The notes beneath the pieces were generated by a model. It was not told where the DNA came from. It saw nothing but the letters and a program-made list of their open reading frames with translations, and did no database searches. Source: Lantana camara (lineage: Eukaryota; Streptophyta; Magnoliopsida; Lamiales; Verbenaceae). From it: DNA of 64,000 nt. The stretch covers positions 46,125,001-46,189,000 of the forward strand of contig CM074858.1 of the NCBI GenBank assembly GCA_037501455.1, in the 5' to 3' direction. The translations under genes were made by a program, and so were the position numbers. Below, in pieces: positions 19,970 through 33,805 of this stretch (positions within the stretch are counted from its first letter, which is position 1; each line of letters opens with the position of its first letter).

Positions 19970-21626
19970 TAGAAAATGACCTAATTAAAACCTAAATTCA
20001 TTACACCAATTGACTTCATAATTTATACACACGTCCACCAAGCACAATTAGCATTAAGTTAAATTGTTTATAATATATAATATATATACACTCAACATGC
20101 ACGCACACAACCAATTCCTAATTCAATAAAACTTCACAGATTAAATTATAACCTATATTTAATATACATACTCAGATTTATATGTACATACAACACTACT
20201 CACGCACACACGCAACATCACAAATAAATTCACAATCAACATATTAGATTGATTAAAACACACACACACACACTTACCATAAGCACGCTAAATTAAGTAA
20301 TATAACCACATTAATATCTCAAGATTTAATTTAATCAAAACTAATTCATTACATCTATATATATATAATAAAAAAAAAACATATGTGCGCATACAGTACT
20401 CATGCACACAAAACATAATTAGGCAAAATTCAACTTCAACAAACAATCCAATAAAAGACCCAAAATTAGAGAGAGATATATATACATATATATGCAATTA
20501 GTCTGAGCTCGATTCAAATTACATAATAAACAGAAGCTCCTCAAGTATTAAATGGCGGATTGTAGTTCATAAACTAACCAATTAAACAAACGTAAACAAT
20601 TATACAATATAGTCTCCAAGCATAAAAAAAAATTGAATTAAGACATACTACAACTAAACTAATCTAATTAATCAAATTAATTAAACAAATTACAAGAATT
20701 ATGCAGAAAGGGAATTACAATTCGAAGAGGAGCAGCAGCGGTTGTTGACAGTGATAACTGGAGCAAGGCTAAAATGGAATTGAAGGTGGCGGCGGCTGGT
20801 CTAAGGTGGAGTGGCTGTCGGGACAGCTGCTGTTCTGCTCTTGCTGCTGAAATAGAAGGGAGGGGAGTGATGGTTCTTGGTGATGTTGGCGATAGACAGT
20901 GGCAGAGGAGGCTGAGATCGCTGGAGATGAACGAAGCACTGGCGGCGGCAACTTAGTGGTGTGGAGTTGAGATGGGGATTAGCCCCTGTTTCCGAAGTGG
21001 CGAGAGGGAGAAAACAGGGGAAGTGGGTTTTCGGAAGGGGAGGAAGCCGGAGATGGTGCCGGCAAGGTGTGAAGCTGTTGTTGATGTGGTGGTGGTCGGA
21101 ATCCATGGCGGTGAAGATGACTGTAGCTGGGCCGTGAGAGTGATAGAGGAAGAAGGGGAAATCGTGAAGTTGGGGTAGAAAAGAAAATGAGGAGAAAAGG
21201 AAAAAGGAAAAGAGAGATAAGAAGAAGTGGGTCCCACACGTGGCTAGATATTTTGAGTGTTAGGATATTTTCTTATGATTTGGGTTTGAATTTGAAATAC
21301 GGTTAGAAAAGAAATTAGTTCCGAATTAAATAAAAAGATAAACGGTTCGAGAATTTACGAGGAATAAAATAGTGAGGCTTGGGAAATGCATATGCGTGTT
21401 TGTGTGTGATATTGCAATTAAATTTATATAAATAATTAAACACATACACACGTAATTAAATTCACGAAGATTAGCGATTTAAATCATATAATTAACGAAA
21501 GGTTACAAGTAAATAAATTAAATCGTGCAAATACATTTAACAAAAAGAAATTAAATAACCCTAAATCTCAAAACTCACACGCGTGGGGCGCGTACCGGAA
21601 CAATTGAAAAAAACTGGGACGTTACA
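19970..21626 (-). mobile_element. 5' LTR of gypsy element E, right segment
   Basis: AT-rich DNA with a GC-rich, CT/GA-biased block (20700-21240) and the end GGGACGTTACA at 21626, the same style of terminus as the other gypsy LTRs here (GGGGCGTTACA, GGGCTGTTACA, GGGGCGTCACA). It is read as the part of the E LTR that lay to the right of the pararetroviral insertion. The open frames at 20769-21239 on both strands come from Gly/Pro/Ser-coding simple composition and are not genes. The left limit is approximate. Confidence 0.6.
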
Positions 21627-23281
21627 CACCACATCCCCTGCACCATAACCGGACACGTGTGACGAAATGGGAGCTCTGGTCACGCACCAAGCTATGGCGA
21701 ACGAGTGACAAATAAAACACACCTAAGCTAGGCGGTCTAGACCCTGAAACAGAGTGCGCAATAAATCGAAAACCAGAAGCAGAAGCACAGGATCAACATA
21801 CACACATATAAGGCCACGGGCCGGCAAAAATTAAAGCATACGCGCCACATGCAAACTTAGGCACACAAGCCAACTTTTGGGACATAAGGTGAGGCCCAGC
21901 AAGGGCAATTCTAATCATATACATATCAGATTTGAATCAAATTACAAACTTATACATAACCTCAGAATGAAAAGGCAAAAGTAATGAAGATGCATAATGT
22001 AAAGACTCGACCCGAACGACTCAAAAGAAGAACGCCGCCTAGCAAGAACCCAAACCTAGCACCTACAACTGAGGGGGGAAAGAGAGGGGTCAGTCTACAA
22101 CTCGACTGAGTGAGGGGGGCTAACGCACACCCAACACGTATCTACATATAGAGCAAAGCACGTATTAAACAAAAGACTATGAACCGAGAATAGGGTTTTA
22201 CATACCAAAGCCATTTTCCAAAAGTACTCATACTTATTCATATATTCGTAAGGATTCATAGATTCAAGTACGCATATGGATTCATATTAAAAACTCATAG
22301 GGATTCATATTGTAACTCATAAGGATTCTTATATTCAGATCGATTCATAACATAGCGTAGAAATCTCATATTGAAAACAAACTCTCCTATCCCGTTTCAT
22401 AATCAACATAACAAAAGAATTCAAATACCCGGCGAGTACGGGTCTCCAACCTTACTCCTTAATCAAAAGACTCAAAAGATTCATAAACAAGCATAAACTC
22501 ATAAATTCATAAGATTCATAAATTCAAAGATTCATATTCCCGTATTCCAACCTTCTCCGTAAGTCTGCACGCGGGTTACGGGGCCATATCGTGCAACTCA
22601 ATATACGTGGGGTCGCGAACCCACAACGTACCTTCTCCGGCCTCAGTCGAAGGCTCAAAGCACCACGCCTTCGCCATCTCCCTCAGAGTCGGGCGTAGGT
22701 ACTTCAAAGGAGAATGTGCACAGGGGTGATAACCGGCGACCCCAACAGCCGCACCAGGTCTCCCTTACCCACACCTCCGGGGCCCAGGGATTCATAAGAT
22801 TCAAAAGGATTCATAAGACTCATAAAGAACATACCTAACTCGCGAAACCTAGAAACATACGATTCATACATAAGAAACATAACATAATAAACATACCTTA
22901 CCATGCAACTCGGCATATGCTATACACGTACCTCTCCGTGTCTTCCAAATTCATAAGATGCTAAAGGAGATCCATAGTTCACTTGACACCACACGGTTTG
23001 GAGCATAGCCTCGTTGCAAAACCATTTTAAGCTTATATATGCCCATACGTATAATTCCAGAAGAATTCATATGAAATAGAATAACAAGATTCATAACATA
23101 TCATAAGACACATATTTAATATACATATAGTACATATATTCGCATATCACATTAAGGCCATAAGTCGCTTATCTAAAAGAAAAGATCCTAACCCTTACCT
23201 TACACCGACGTGGCCAAGAAAGAGACAAATGATTCACCTTGGAATTTACTCGAATCACGAAACACCACCCCGGGTGCACCT
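21627..23281 (-). mobile_element. LTR of gypsy element F, fragment
   Basis: It starts 'caccacatcccctgcacc', matching the LTR at 38369 from its base 22 onward (accacatcccccgcac), so the first bases of this LTR are not here. It keeps the 'gcgaacgagtgac', 'ctcagtcg' and 'gcgagtacgggtctccaacc' boxes of the family. Short 'aggattcata' repeats are frequent at 22240-22900. Element E probably inserted near its start, and TR-GAG-3 interrupts it at 23281; the continuation is 32028-32150. Confidence 0.65.
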
Positions 23282-26200
23282 TGTAGCACCCCTATACACT
23301 ACAACCCCGCACCAAAGTATCTCCCGAGTGGATGTGAGGCCTAGCACCCGAGAAACACTCCGGCGAACGGACAGTGCTATACAATATCAGAGTATTAAAA
23401 CACTGCAGCGGAAATTTTATAATTTAAAAACTTTCAAAACTATGATAGGGGAATGCAATAAATAAGCCAGTAATGGCATAGTATAGATATCAAAAGTAGT
23501 GACCACGGCGTAATAGACAATTACAAGCTCGGAAGCATAACTTATTCTAAAGAACCTTGACTATCATGCTAACGAGAAGACACACTAGGCTTCAAGATAC
23601 CTTCTAGTAAGCGTCCGTTGAACCTGAAATCATGATTTGTAAAGTGCGAGGGTTAGTCAAAGTGACTAAGTGAGGGGGTAGTTGGAACTACATATATACG
23701 TATAGGTATATTTGAAAAGTGTTTGACTAAAAAAGTTGGAGTTTGATACCATTAATAAAATAATATATTAATAGTACTATACCGGAAATCAATAAAATAA
23801 TAATTAATACAAATATTTGGTTCATATTTATTTTGAGAAAAGGGGAATAAGGGGACTGGGTATCAGATTCTTGAAAATATGAACCATACGACAATAAAGT
23901 ATTAATGCCCTGCCAGTAGGCGTTCTCCATCCTTTACTCCTTAAATAGAATGAAATCAGAAATAACAGAATCAATCCAGCCTTCTTCCTCCATGATCTGT
24001 CGGGAGCAACCCCTCGAGATCCAGATACAGATAGAGGGAGGGACGTACCTTTCCCGTCACTTAATGTGGAATAACTAACCTCCAGTTAAACCAACATTAA
24101 GATCAGATTTGGCGGCAGGTATAGTAATAGACGATGGCCCTTGCCACCCGGCTATTAGTTCTACCGTACCACCGGGCCCAACAGATACAGATACAGATAC
24201 AAATCTTGCATTTTAAATACAGAATATAGTTACATTATATCAATACTCGCCAAAACGGACTTGAGTATGATATGTTTGTAACTTATACTTGAACAAGGAT
24301 TTTGTTTTATATAATAGGAAAATAGATATCCTTATATCAGATATTTCCCCAGGAAGGGGATAATACTATAATTAAGGAAAAATAAGACTGATCCCTTATT
24401 GGGATAAATAATAAAATATTTTATATGTAGACTCATGATCCCAGTTGAAAATATTTTAACCTCACCTGCTACGATACGGAATCAAGTAAAGTATTCGGGG
24501 TTCCATTGTCCAGACCTAGTTCCTGAAAGTAGTGAACTACTACAGACTTAGAGAACTAGGTTCTTTCTATACTAATGCGACACATGAATGAGTACAATTA
24601 AGGCATGTTGTAATAGTAAGGTACAGGAAATTCGGTAATCTAGAATTGAAATATTATTGTAAAGCATACCGATACCAAAGTCACACAACCGAATTAACCA
24701 AGAAATTCTTATTCAAATTATGAATCCAAATTATGGTTTATTTTTAATAAAGGTGAACCAGATTTTGAAAACGTTATTTAATCCCTGATTTTAAAATCGT
24801 TAGATAAAAGTTCTTCATAAAAACCCAAATTTTATTTTATATTAATTCTTGAAATTACTACATGATATTATTGGTCAAAATTCATGTGTAAAGTCAAAAG
24901 TCAAGGTTACTATTGAGAAACGGTTACTATTTAAACGTAGGGGATTAAATACTTTTAAACATAAAATCAAACACACACTTACACACACTAGCACACGGTA
25001 CACACATATTTCAAGAACATCAAGAACATGTTCTTCATCATGTTTGAATATTCATAAGATGTTCTAGGCATGCTTGATCAAATTCATAGTCATAACATAA
25101 GATTAAAGAATAAATGAGCATAATATATAAACTTTTCATGAAATATGATTCATAAATAAATTCCTAAACATGAATTTATTCAAATCTTCAAGTATTCATA
25201 AATGTTCTACACATGCTTGATTACATTCATATTCATAACATAAGATTTGAAGCATAATATAGCAAAATATATAAATTCTCTATGAAAAATAATTGTAAAT
25301 AAATTATTCTAGGCATGAATTTAATCAAACAAGATCATAATCATTTAAATACATACTCACATTATATCATATCATAATTCATGCATTTAATTAAATAAAA
25401 TTCCATAATGTGCACACATTGTATTTAAAACTAACAATTATGCACATATTTCATAAAATAAAATTCCTAAAGCCTAATTTAATTAATCCTAGACATGATA
25501 CTATTATTATTATACTAAGAACATAATATAAAGCATGAAATAATAGAAGAAAAACATACCTTAGAGAGGGAGAGTGGGAATGGCGTGAGGAAGGAGAGAG
25601 AAGAGAGTGATTTTGTGTGTTGATTTGTGAGGTATAAATGAGACTTAAGGGGGTATTTATAGGTACTCATGAGGGGTCTCTAAGCAATAAATAAAAGTTT
25701 AAGGGAGATGTGGATGTCTCCTAATTCATACAAATGCTTGGTGATTAATTAGGAGATGTGGTTAAATTATATTATGAACAAATGCTAGGTAATTAGTTAG
25801 GAAATGTGGAGAAATTATGCTCATTTGTTTAATCCTTCTAGAAGACCATGTGGTCATGGATGATGTCATCTTGAATAAAAATAAATGTAAAATGATATAA
25901 AATTTATTCAAGAGTCGAGAGGTAAAAGCTTGAAGTAGTGAATTAATGAAAGAATGAGTGAAAAACGAGCTTCGTTTTGATTATAAATGTGGAATATTTA
26001 GGGTTTTTGTTTATAAACTATGAATATTAAAGATGATGAAAATCATAAGAAAATTATATAAACGAAGCTATAATAAAGTTTAGAGTTTGGAAAAATCATT
26101 ATAATGTAGAGAAAAATTCAAGGATCGTTTTAAGTAAAATTTCGAATATTGAATAAAAGCTAATTGTTTAAAATAAAATGATGATTTTTAAAAAGGAAAA

Positions 26201-26807
26201 TATTTATAAAATATGCTATGGTGAAATCGAGTTTTTGGTAAATGCATGAAAATTCATAAAATAATTTAAGGGTCGTTTTGGTTATAATATTGAATATCAA
26301 AAAGTAGATGAATAAGGATTTATTGATGATCGAATCATAAGCTAGGGTTTTTGCCGGTTTTTGACACTACGGGAGTTAGGATGAGAATTATGGTTCACGG
26401 AGAGTATCACGATCCTCGAAATAATGTGAGGATTCTTTTGGTTACAATATTGGGTAGTGAAAGTGCTTCGGGAGACGTAGGAATATTTTTGAGCTGTAGG
26501 GGTATTTTCGTAATTTCCAACCTAAAACTGTGGGAATGGGTTTTGAAGCATATGAAAGGGTTTTAGGTGCTAGAAGGGAATGAATACTAGAATTCTAGGA
26601 TTTTATGAGAAGAGTTTCAAGATACGAGTTAAATAAAGGAAATAATTAAATCTACGATCATTTAATTAAAGCGTACCACATAAAAGCACATAAGTCACAT
26701 AAGATGTAATGCATGAAGTGAATAAATAAGAACCGAGATTATAAGCGCTTCTTGAATAACCTCTTTACTTTACCTTTTCCAACTCGGCCCAGGTTAGGGC
26801 TGTTACA
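23282..26807 (-). repeat. TR-GAG-3 3' LTR
   Basis: Starts TGTAGCACCCC, ends GGGCTGTTACA. It lacks the palindrome array seen in TR-GAG-2, but has a 'cagatacagatac' tandem hexamer stretch near 24180-24200. Confidence 0.95.
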
Positions 26808-26826
26808 ATCCACCCCCCTTAAAAAG
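26808..26826 (-). promoter_or_regulatory. TR-GAG-3 polypurine tract
   Basis: The minus strand reads AAGGGGGGTGGAT immediately before the LTR end TGTAACAG, a typical plus-strand primer. Confidence 0.75.
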
Positions 26827-27070
26827 AATCTGTCCTCAGATTCTCATTTTGTCATAAAATAATTTTGATAGTATTTTTCATCCTTTTCTAGGATGATCTC
26901 ATATTTTGTCATTAATAACTTCATAAACTAGGGGGTAGTAATGATTACTAGCCCAGAAGAGAAGTGTTTATATATATATATCATAATGACCTAAATCCCT
27001 AGAGAAGGCACTCAGAAAAAATAAATAAGCACATAATTGTAATGCAATGAATGAATGCATGACGCCAGGG

Positions 27071-28165
27071 TCATAGGACCTTAACTGGCGTATGAAGAAC
27101 ATGTACCGTACCCTTCACATTACTTGAAGGTTTGGGATGCACATCTCCGTCCATAGCGTTGGCCCTACCTTTTTCTAGTGGATTTCTTGAAGTTCTGATA
27201 ATAGTTTTTCCTCTCCTTGGTTGCCTTTGTTTGGCTTTCTTTGGGCATTCACGGATCTGGTGTTCATTACTACCACATCGCAAACATAAGCCGGCCTTTT
27301 TCCAGCAATTCTCTTCAGTATGTCGCGGCCCATGACAGAAGTCGCAAATGGTTTCATCTTGGACCTTTAGGGGTACTTGCGAGGATTGTTGTTGGGTATG
27401 CCTAGGTTTCTTCTTTTGCATATGAGCAATTTGGCTGGCAACTCGTTTCTCTCCTTGTAGTAGTTTATCGTTAGTTGGGTCTTGATGTTTTGAATTCAGG
27501 CGAATACTCTTGTGTGTTGCCTCAGTGTTTAGGGCTTTATCCACAGCCCGGGTATATCCCTCAATATCAAAAGGAGCTAATGCCCATCGTAGGTCCGGTT
27601 TCAGTCCATCAACAAACCTCTTTGTTTTGCGACGCTCGTCACTCAAGATGTGTGGTGCATATTGTATTAACCTAACAAACTTGGCCTCGTATTCGGCTAC
27701 TGACATATACCCTTGTACTAAATTCATGAACTCGGCCTCTCGAGCATCCCTGGTTACTTGAGGAATGTACTTATGCTGAAATTCCCTTACAAACTCAATC
27801 CAATTACTTTGAACTCCGGTATCCAACCATCTCTGCTTGACATGCTTCCACCAACTTAATGCCGTTTCTTCCAATAAGAAGGTTGCATATTGTACTCGTT
27901 TTGGATCCTCAGGGTAAATATCCATTGCCTCATATATCTTTTCAAGGCTTGCAATCCAATTTTCTGCCTTAAGGTCATTGGGTTCCCCGAAGAACTTTGG
28001 TGGATTCAACTGAACGAACTTTTCCAAAGTTCTTTCATTTCCATGATTAGGTACTGGCACGTATGTCTGCATAAACTGTCAAAAGGCCTCCGCTATATCT
28101 AATGCTCCTGTGGAAGTTGTTGTGGCTGATGGTGTCTGATTGTGTGGGGTCCTTGGTGGTGACAT
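27071..28165 (-). pseudogene. TR-GAG-3 gag with an early in-frame stop
   Basis: The frame can start at 28165; codon 29 is TGA (28081-28079), after which the same frame stays open from an ATG at 28072 to 27071 (333 codons). Residues 10-170 of the open part are a retrotransposon gag domain (Pro-Pro-Lys-Phe-Phe-Gly, Trp-Trp-Lys-His, Tyr-Glu-Ala-Lys-Phe-x-Arg-Leu). Two zinc knuckles follow, CDFCHGPRHTEENC and CLRCGSNEHQIREC. A basic tail ends the protein. It is the only coding capacity of the element. The downstream ATG could rescue expression and keeps the whole core domain. Confidence 0.85.
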
Positions 28166-28477
28166 TATGATGCTAGAATCACAATCGCATTGGAAAATAT
28201 AATGCATGGAGGTTAAATAATGATTCACATATTGACACAAACTAATAAATTCAAATATAACACTGAAGTTATGAACACATAATATGTACAAGGGATGCAT
28301 GATGCACTAACGACCCTACTGGTATCTTGAAGAAATTCCTAGGACTCGAGATATGAACATGCAGGAGAGCAACAATAACGTATTTTAAAGTGTTGTTTTT
28401 TTTTTTTTTTTTTTTTTGAAAAACTTAAATTTTTTTTTTTCAAGAAAGAGCACCTAGGGTACTAGAGTAACCTGGTT

Positions 28478-28489
28478 GCTCTGATACCA
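28478..28489 (-). promoter_or_regulatory. TR-GAG-3 primer-binding site
   Basis: TGGTATCAGAGC on the minus strand, a perfect match to the initiator-Met tRNA complement, 7 bases inside the LTR starting at 28497. A T22 run lies close by (28398-28419). Confidence 0.85.
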
Positions 28490-28496
28490 CTTTAGT

Positions 28497-31400
28497 TGTA
28501 GCGCCCCTATACACTACAACCCCGCACCAAAGTATCTCCCGAGTGGATGTGAGGCCTAGCACCCGAGAAACACTCCGGCGAACGGACAGTGCTATACAAT
28601 ATCAGAGTATTAAAACACTGCAGCGGAAATTTTATAATTTAAAAACTTTCAAAACTATGATAGGGGAATGCAATAAATAAGCCAGTAATGGCATAGTATA
28701 GATATCAAAAGTAGTGACCACGGCGTAATAGACAATTACAAGCTCGGAAGCATAACTTATTCTAAAGAACCTTGACTATCATGCTAACGAGAAGACACAC
28801 TAGGCTTCAAGATACCTTCTAGTAAGCGTCCGTTGAACCTGAAATCATGATTTGTAAAGTGCGAGGGTTAGTCAAAGTGACTAAGTGAGGGGGTAGTTGG
28901 AACTACATATATACGTATAGGTATATTTGAAAAGTTTTTGACTAAAAAAGTTGGAGTTTGATACCATTAATAAAATAATATATTAATAGTACTATACCGG
29001 AAATCAATAAAATAATAATTAATATAAATATTTGGTTCATATTTATTTTGAGAAAAGGGGAATAAGGGGGCTGGGTATCAGATTCTTGAAAATATGAACC
29101 ATACGACAATAAAGTATTAATGCCCTGCCAGTAGGCGTTCTCCATCCTTTACTCCTTAAATAGAATGAAATCAGAAATAACAGAATCAATCCAGCCTTCT
29201 TCCTCCATGATCTGTCGGGAGCAACCCCTCGAGATCCAGATACAGATAGAGGGAGGGACGTACCTTTCCCGTCACTTAATATGAAATAACTAACCTCCAG
29301 TTAAACCAACATTAAGATCAGATTTGGCGGCAGGTATAGTAATAGACGATGGCCCTTGCCACCCGGCTATTAGTTCTACCGTACCACCGGGCCCAACAGA
29401 TACAGATACAGATACAAATCTTGCATTTTAAATACAGAATAGAGTTACATTATATCAATACTCGCCAAAACGGACTTGAGTATGATATGTTTGTAACTTA
29501 TACTTGAACAAGGATTTTGTTTTATATAATAGGAAAATAGATATCCTTATATCAGATATTTCCCCAGGAAGGGGATAATACTATTATTAAGGAAAAATAA
29601 GACTAATCCCTTATTGGGATAAATAATAAAATATTTTATATGTAGACTCATGATCCCAGTTGAAAATATTTTAACCTCACCTGCTACGATACGGAATCAA
29701 GTAAAGTATTCGGGGTTCCACTGTCCAGACCTAGTTCCTGAAAGTAGTGAACTACTACGGACTTAGAGAACTAGGTTCTTTCTATACTAATGCGACACAT
29801 GAATGAGTACAATTAAGGCATGTTGTAATAGTAAGGTACAGGAAATTCGGTAATCTAGAATTGAAATATTATTGTAAAGCATACCGATACCAAAGTCACA
29901 CAACCGAATTAACCAAGAAATTCTTATTCAAATTATGAATCCAAATTAAGGTTTATTTTTAATAAAGGTGAACCAGATTTTGAAAACGTTATTTAATCCC
30001 TGATTTTAAAATCGTTAGATAAAAGTTCTTCATAAAAACCCAAATTTTATTTTATATTAATTCTTGAAATTACTACATGATATTATTGGTCAAAATTCAT
30101 GTGTAAAGTCAAAAGTCAAGGTTACTATTGAGAAACGGTTACTATTTAAACGTAGGGGATTAAATACTTTTAAACATAAAATCAAACACACACTTACACA
30201 CACTAGCACACGGTACACACATATTTCAAGAACATCAAGAACATGTTCTTCATCATGTTTGAATATTCATAAGATGTTCTAGGCATGCTTGATCAAATTC
30301 ATAGTCATAACATAAGATTAAAGAATAAATGAGCATAATATATAAACTTTTCATGAAATATGATTCATAAATAAATTCCTAAACATGAATTTATTCAAAT
30401 CTTCAAGTATTCATAAATGTTCTACACATGCTTGATTATATTCATATTCATAACATAAGATTTGAAGCATAATATAGCAAAATATATAAATTCTCTATGA
30501 AAAATAATTCTAAATAAATTATTCTAGGCATGAATTTAATCAAACAAGATCATAATCATTTAAATACATACTCACATTATATCATATCATAATTCATGCA
30601 TTTAATTAAATAAAATTCCATAATGTGCACACATTGTATTTAAAACAAACAATTATGCACATATTTCATAAAATAAAATTCCTAAAGCCTAATTTAATTA
30701 ATCCTAGACATGCTACTATTATTATTATACTAAGAACATAATATAAAGCATGAAATAATAGAAGAAAAACATACCTTAGAGAGGGAGAGTGGGAATGGCG
30801 TGAGGAAGGGGAGAGAAGAGAGTGATTTTGTGTGTTGATTTGTGAGGTATAAATGAGACTTAAGGGGGTATTTATAGGTAGTCATGAGGGGTCTCTAAGC
30901 AATAAATAAAAGTTTAAGGGAGATGTGGATGTCTCCTAATTCATACAAATGCTTGGTGATTAATTAGGAGATGTGGTTAAATTATATTATGAACAAATGC
31001 TAGGTAATTAGTTAGGAAATGTGGAGAAATTATGCTCATTTGTTTAATCCTTCTAGAAGACCATGTGGTCATGGATGATGTCATCTTGAATAAAAATAAA
31101 TATAAAATGATATAAAATTTATTCAAGAGTCGAGAGGTAAAAGCTTGAAGTAGTGAATTAATGAAAGAATGAGTGAAAAACGAGCTTCGTTTTGATTATA
31201 AATGTGGAATATTTAGGGTTTTTGTTTATAAACTATGAATATTAAAGATGATGAAAATCATAAGAAAATTATATAAACGAAGCTATAATAAAGTTTAGAG
31301 TTTGGAAAAATCATTATAATGTAGAGAAAAATTCAAGGATCGTTTTAAGTAAAATTTCGAATATTGAATAAAAGCTAATTGTTTAAAATAAAATGATGAT

Positions 31401-32022
31401 TTTTAAAAAGGAAAATATTTATAAAATATGCTATGGTGAAATCGAGTTTTTGGTAAATGCATGAAAATTCATAAAATAATTTAAGGGTCGTTTTGGTTAT
31501 AATATTGAATATCAAAAAGTAGATGAATAAGGATTTATTGATGATCGAATCATAAGCTAGGGTTTTTGCCGGTTTTTGACACTACGGGAGTTAGGATGAG
31601 AATTATGGTTCACGGAGAGTATCACGATCCTCGAAATAATGTGAGGATTCTTTTGGTTACAATATTGGGTAGTGAAAGTGCTTCGGGAGACGTAGGAATA
31701 TTTTTGAGCTGTAGGGGTATTTTCGTAATTTCCAACCTAAAACTGTGGGAATGGGTTTTGAAGCATATGAAAGGGTTTTAGGTGCTAGAAGGGAATGAAT
31801 ACTAGAATTCTAGGATTTTATGAGAAGAGTTTCAAGATACGAGTTAAATAAAGGAAATAATTAAATCTACGATCATTTAATTAAAGCGTAACACATAAAA
31901 GCACATAAGTCACATAAGATGTAATGCATGAAGTGAATAAATAAGAACCGAGATTATAAGCGCTTCTTGAATAACCTCTTTACTTTACCTTTTCCAACTC
32001 GGCCCAGGTTAGGGCTGTTACA
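28497..32022 (-). repeat. TR-GAG-3 5' LTR
   Basis: Starts TGTAGCGCCCC, with a G where the partner has A, and ends GGGCTGTTACA. Same length as the 3' LTR. It should contain the promoter for gag in minus-strand sense. Confidence 0.95.
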
Positions 32023-32027
32023 CACCT

Positions 32028-32150
32028 GGACAAACTGAAGACAATATGCAAAACTTAGACTTGAGGACGAACCATATAGACGCACGCATATGCTTAGTCA
32101 CATAAGAGATGCAAATACTTAGTCAAAAACTCATACACGTATCAAATTCA
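32028..32150 (-). mobile_element. LTR of element F, continuation
   Basis: 123 bp following the second cacct continue the F LTR in the same style. It ends abruptly where sequence shared with 47247 onward begins, without the expected GTTACA terminus, so the F LTR is truncated at a rearrangement junction. Confidence 0.5.
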
Positions 32151-32573
32151 TACACTCCTTTGTTTTAGAGTATATTTTTGGAGCTAATTTTTCCAATCTA
32201 AGGGATGAGAATTAGGATTGAATTGCGCGTTAAAGATCACCATGAGATTAAATTGATGAATTTTGAGTGGTTAACTATGCTAGAATTAGGATTGATGCTT
32301 TAAATTGAAGTTAACTTGAATTGGGTTTAAATTTTGAAGGATCCTAAAGTTCTAGGTAGCTTTGTTTTTGAATTTCGGAGTTGAAGTTAGAGAATTATGA
32401 GCTCGAATTGTAGTAATTAAGCTAGTGTGAATTTGAGATTGAATAGAGTGAATAATTTGAGTTGAGACTCACCCACTAGACTTAAGCACACAAGGTGTTT
32501 GATGAATTATCTATGTGACTCGTGATTGACTTCTTGGTACTTTGGTTTGCTATCATTGTTTGATTCAGGTACA

Positions 32574-33805
32574 ATGGGTCTCACTAAGCGCTCTAAAGTC
32601 CCGAAACCTTTCACTACGTCACCCAAATTAAACCACCAATCTTTTGAGTCGGAGAACGTAGCGGTTAATGTTTTTGGGAACCCTTTGCAAAGGAATCCAA
32701 CAAGGAATATTGTGGGTACTAAATTCTTCGACCAGATGGATATATTGGAGGTTTGGAATGAAATGCGGAGGCTTTTCAATAACATAGGTTGGTTGCCTTT
32801 TCTTGAAAGGAGGGATATGACTTATGGAAATATGACCGCTGCTTTCTTCCATACAATAAATTTTGATCCGGTAGACAACACTTTGACCTTCACTCTTGAT
32901 GATATGGAGACTCGGACATGGAGTGTGAGCAGAATTCGAGAGATTCTTCGGTTTCCAGCCAATGTCACCACTTCTTTACCCAGATGGAGCGAGACTCAAC
33001 GAGAGGAGGTGTGGAGATCCTTTCCCTTGAGGAAGGGTGTTCTTAGTTATTCCCCCCGGATCACACATGACAGCTATTTTGACTCGTTGACATGGATACT
33101 AGTCCATAGGGTCTTAGCCCTAGGATTCTGTGCTAGATACGGGAGAGATAGCCATATTACAGAAACTAAGTTGGCCATCATGTATATGATGAAGGAAGGT
33201 ATTAAGTTCGATGTTACGATCGAGTTCCTTTGGAAGCTGTAGGAAAGTGCGGGGAGTGTGACGGACACGATTGCTCATGGAGGCTTTGTGACGATGTTTG
33301 CTAGAGAGATGAACTGGACACCGAGAGGGGCTTTGCCTATCAGTTTTGGACATACTGGTCCAGAGTACTTAGAGACCGTAGGCTTAGCTATACCTTGGGA
33401 GAGTGGAGAGCTGAAACGTAGTGTTCCGCCAGGTGGCCTATCCGTGAGAGAGATCGTTTCTGGCAGATGTATAGCTGGGGGTTAGCCCGGTTCAATGAGC
33501 TTTCTGCGAGGCAGAGGGAGCTTTTGGCTCGGATTCCGAACCAGCCTGATAATGAGTTTGCGGTTCTTCGCAATGCCGCCCCTGTTATTGCCGAGGCTAG
33601 GGACGACACTCCCGTGACTTTGAGAGGCGTACGCGCAGAGCTAGCAGGATTGAGGGCTGACTTAACCACCGTTATTGCTAGAGTTTAAGATTTGGCACAT
33701 TATGTAGATGAGCGATTCAACGAGTGGACGGCCGATTTGGAGGCCAAGTTTAACGGGTTCAGTGCTCGCTTGGATCAATATTTTGGAGGACCCCCATCGC
33801 CCTGA
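32574..33805 (+). pseudogene. Athila ORF1/env-position gene, broken copy
   Basis: Collinear with the open copy at 47664-48896. It is inactivated by a CAG-to-TAG change at about 33240 (after Trp-Lys-Leu), a one-base deletion near 33430 (gccaggtgg where the intact copy has gccatggtgg) and a further TAA near 33687. Between these points the protein is highly similar to the open copy, so the damage is recent relative to their common origin. The ATG follows the same 'tgattcag/gtaca' acceptor-like sequence. Confidence 0.85.

Larger units (their letters stand above)
23282..32022 (-). mobile_element. TR-GAG-3: gag-only gypsy element
   Basis: Complete element of 8741 bp with LTRs of identical length, 3526 bp (23282-26807 and 28497-32022), and a perfect duplication cacct (23277-23281 and 32023-32027). 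The internal region is 1689 bp: primer site, gag, polypurine tract, no pol. The LTRs differ by scattered substitutions only. The LTRs are each twice as long as the internal region. Frames repeated in both LTRs, such as 24849-25067/30064-30282 and 26351-26566/31566-31781, have no domain and are taken as chance frames. Confidence 0.95.

Noticed and set aside
20769..21239. Overlapping open frames on both strands in a GC-rich block
   Set aside because: Low-complexity Pro/Ser/Gly composition, no domain, and the location inside a gypsy LTR; the frames are a composition effect.
24849..26566. Frames of 72 and 71 codons, repeated at 30064-31781
   Set aside because: They lie in the LTRs of TR-GAG-3 and occur only because the LTRs are near-identical; no domain or start context.
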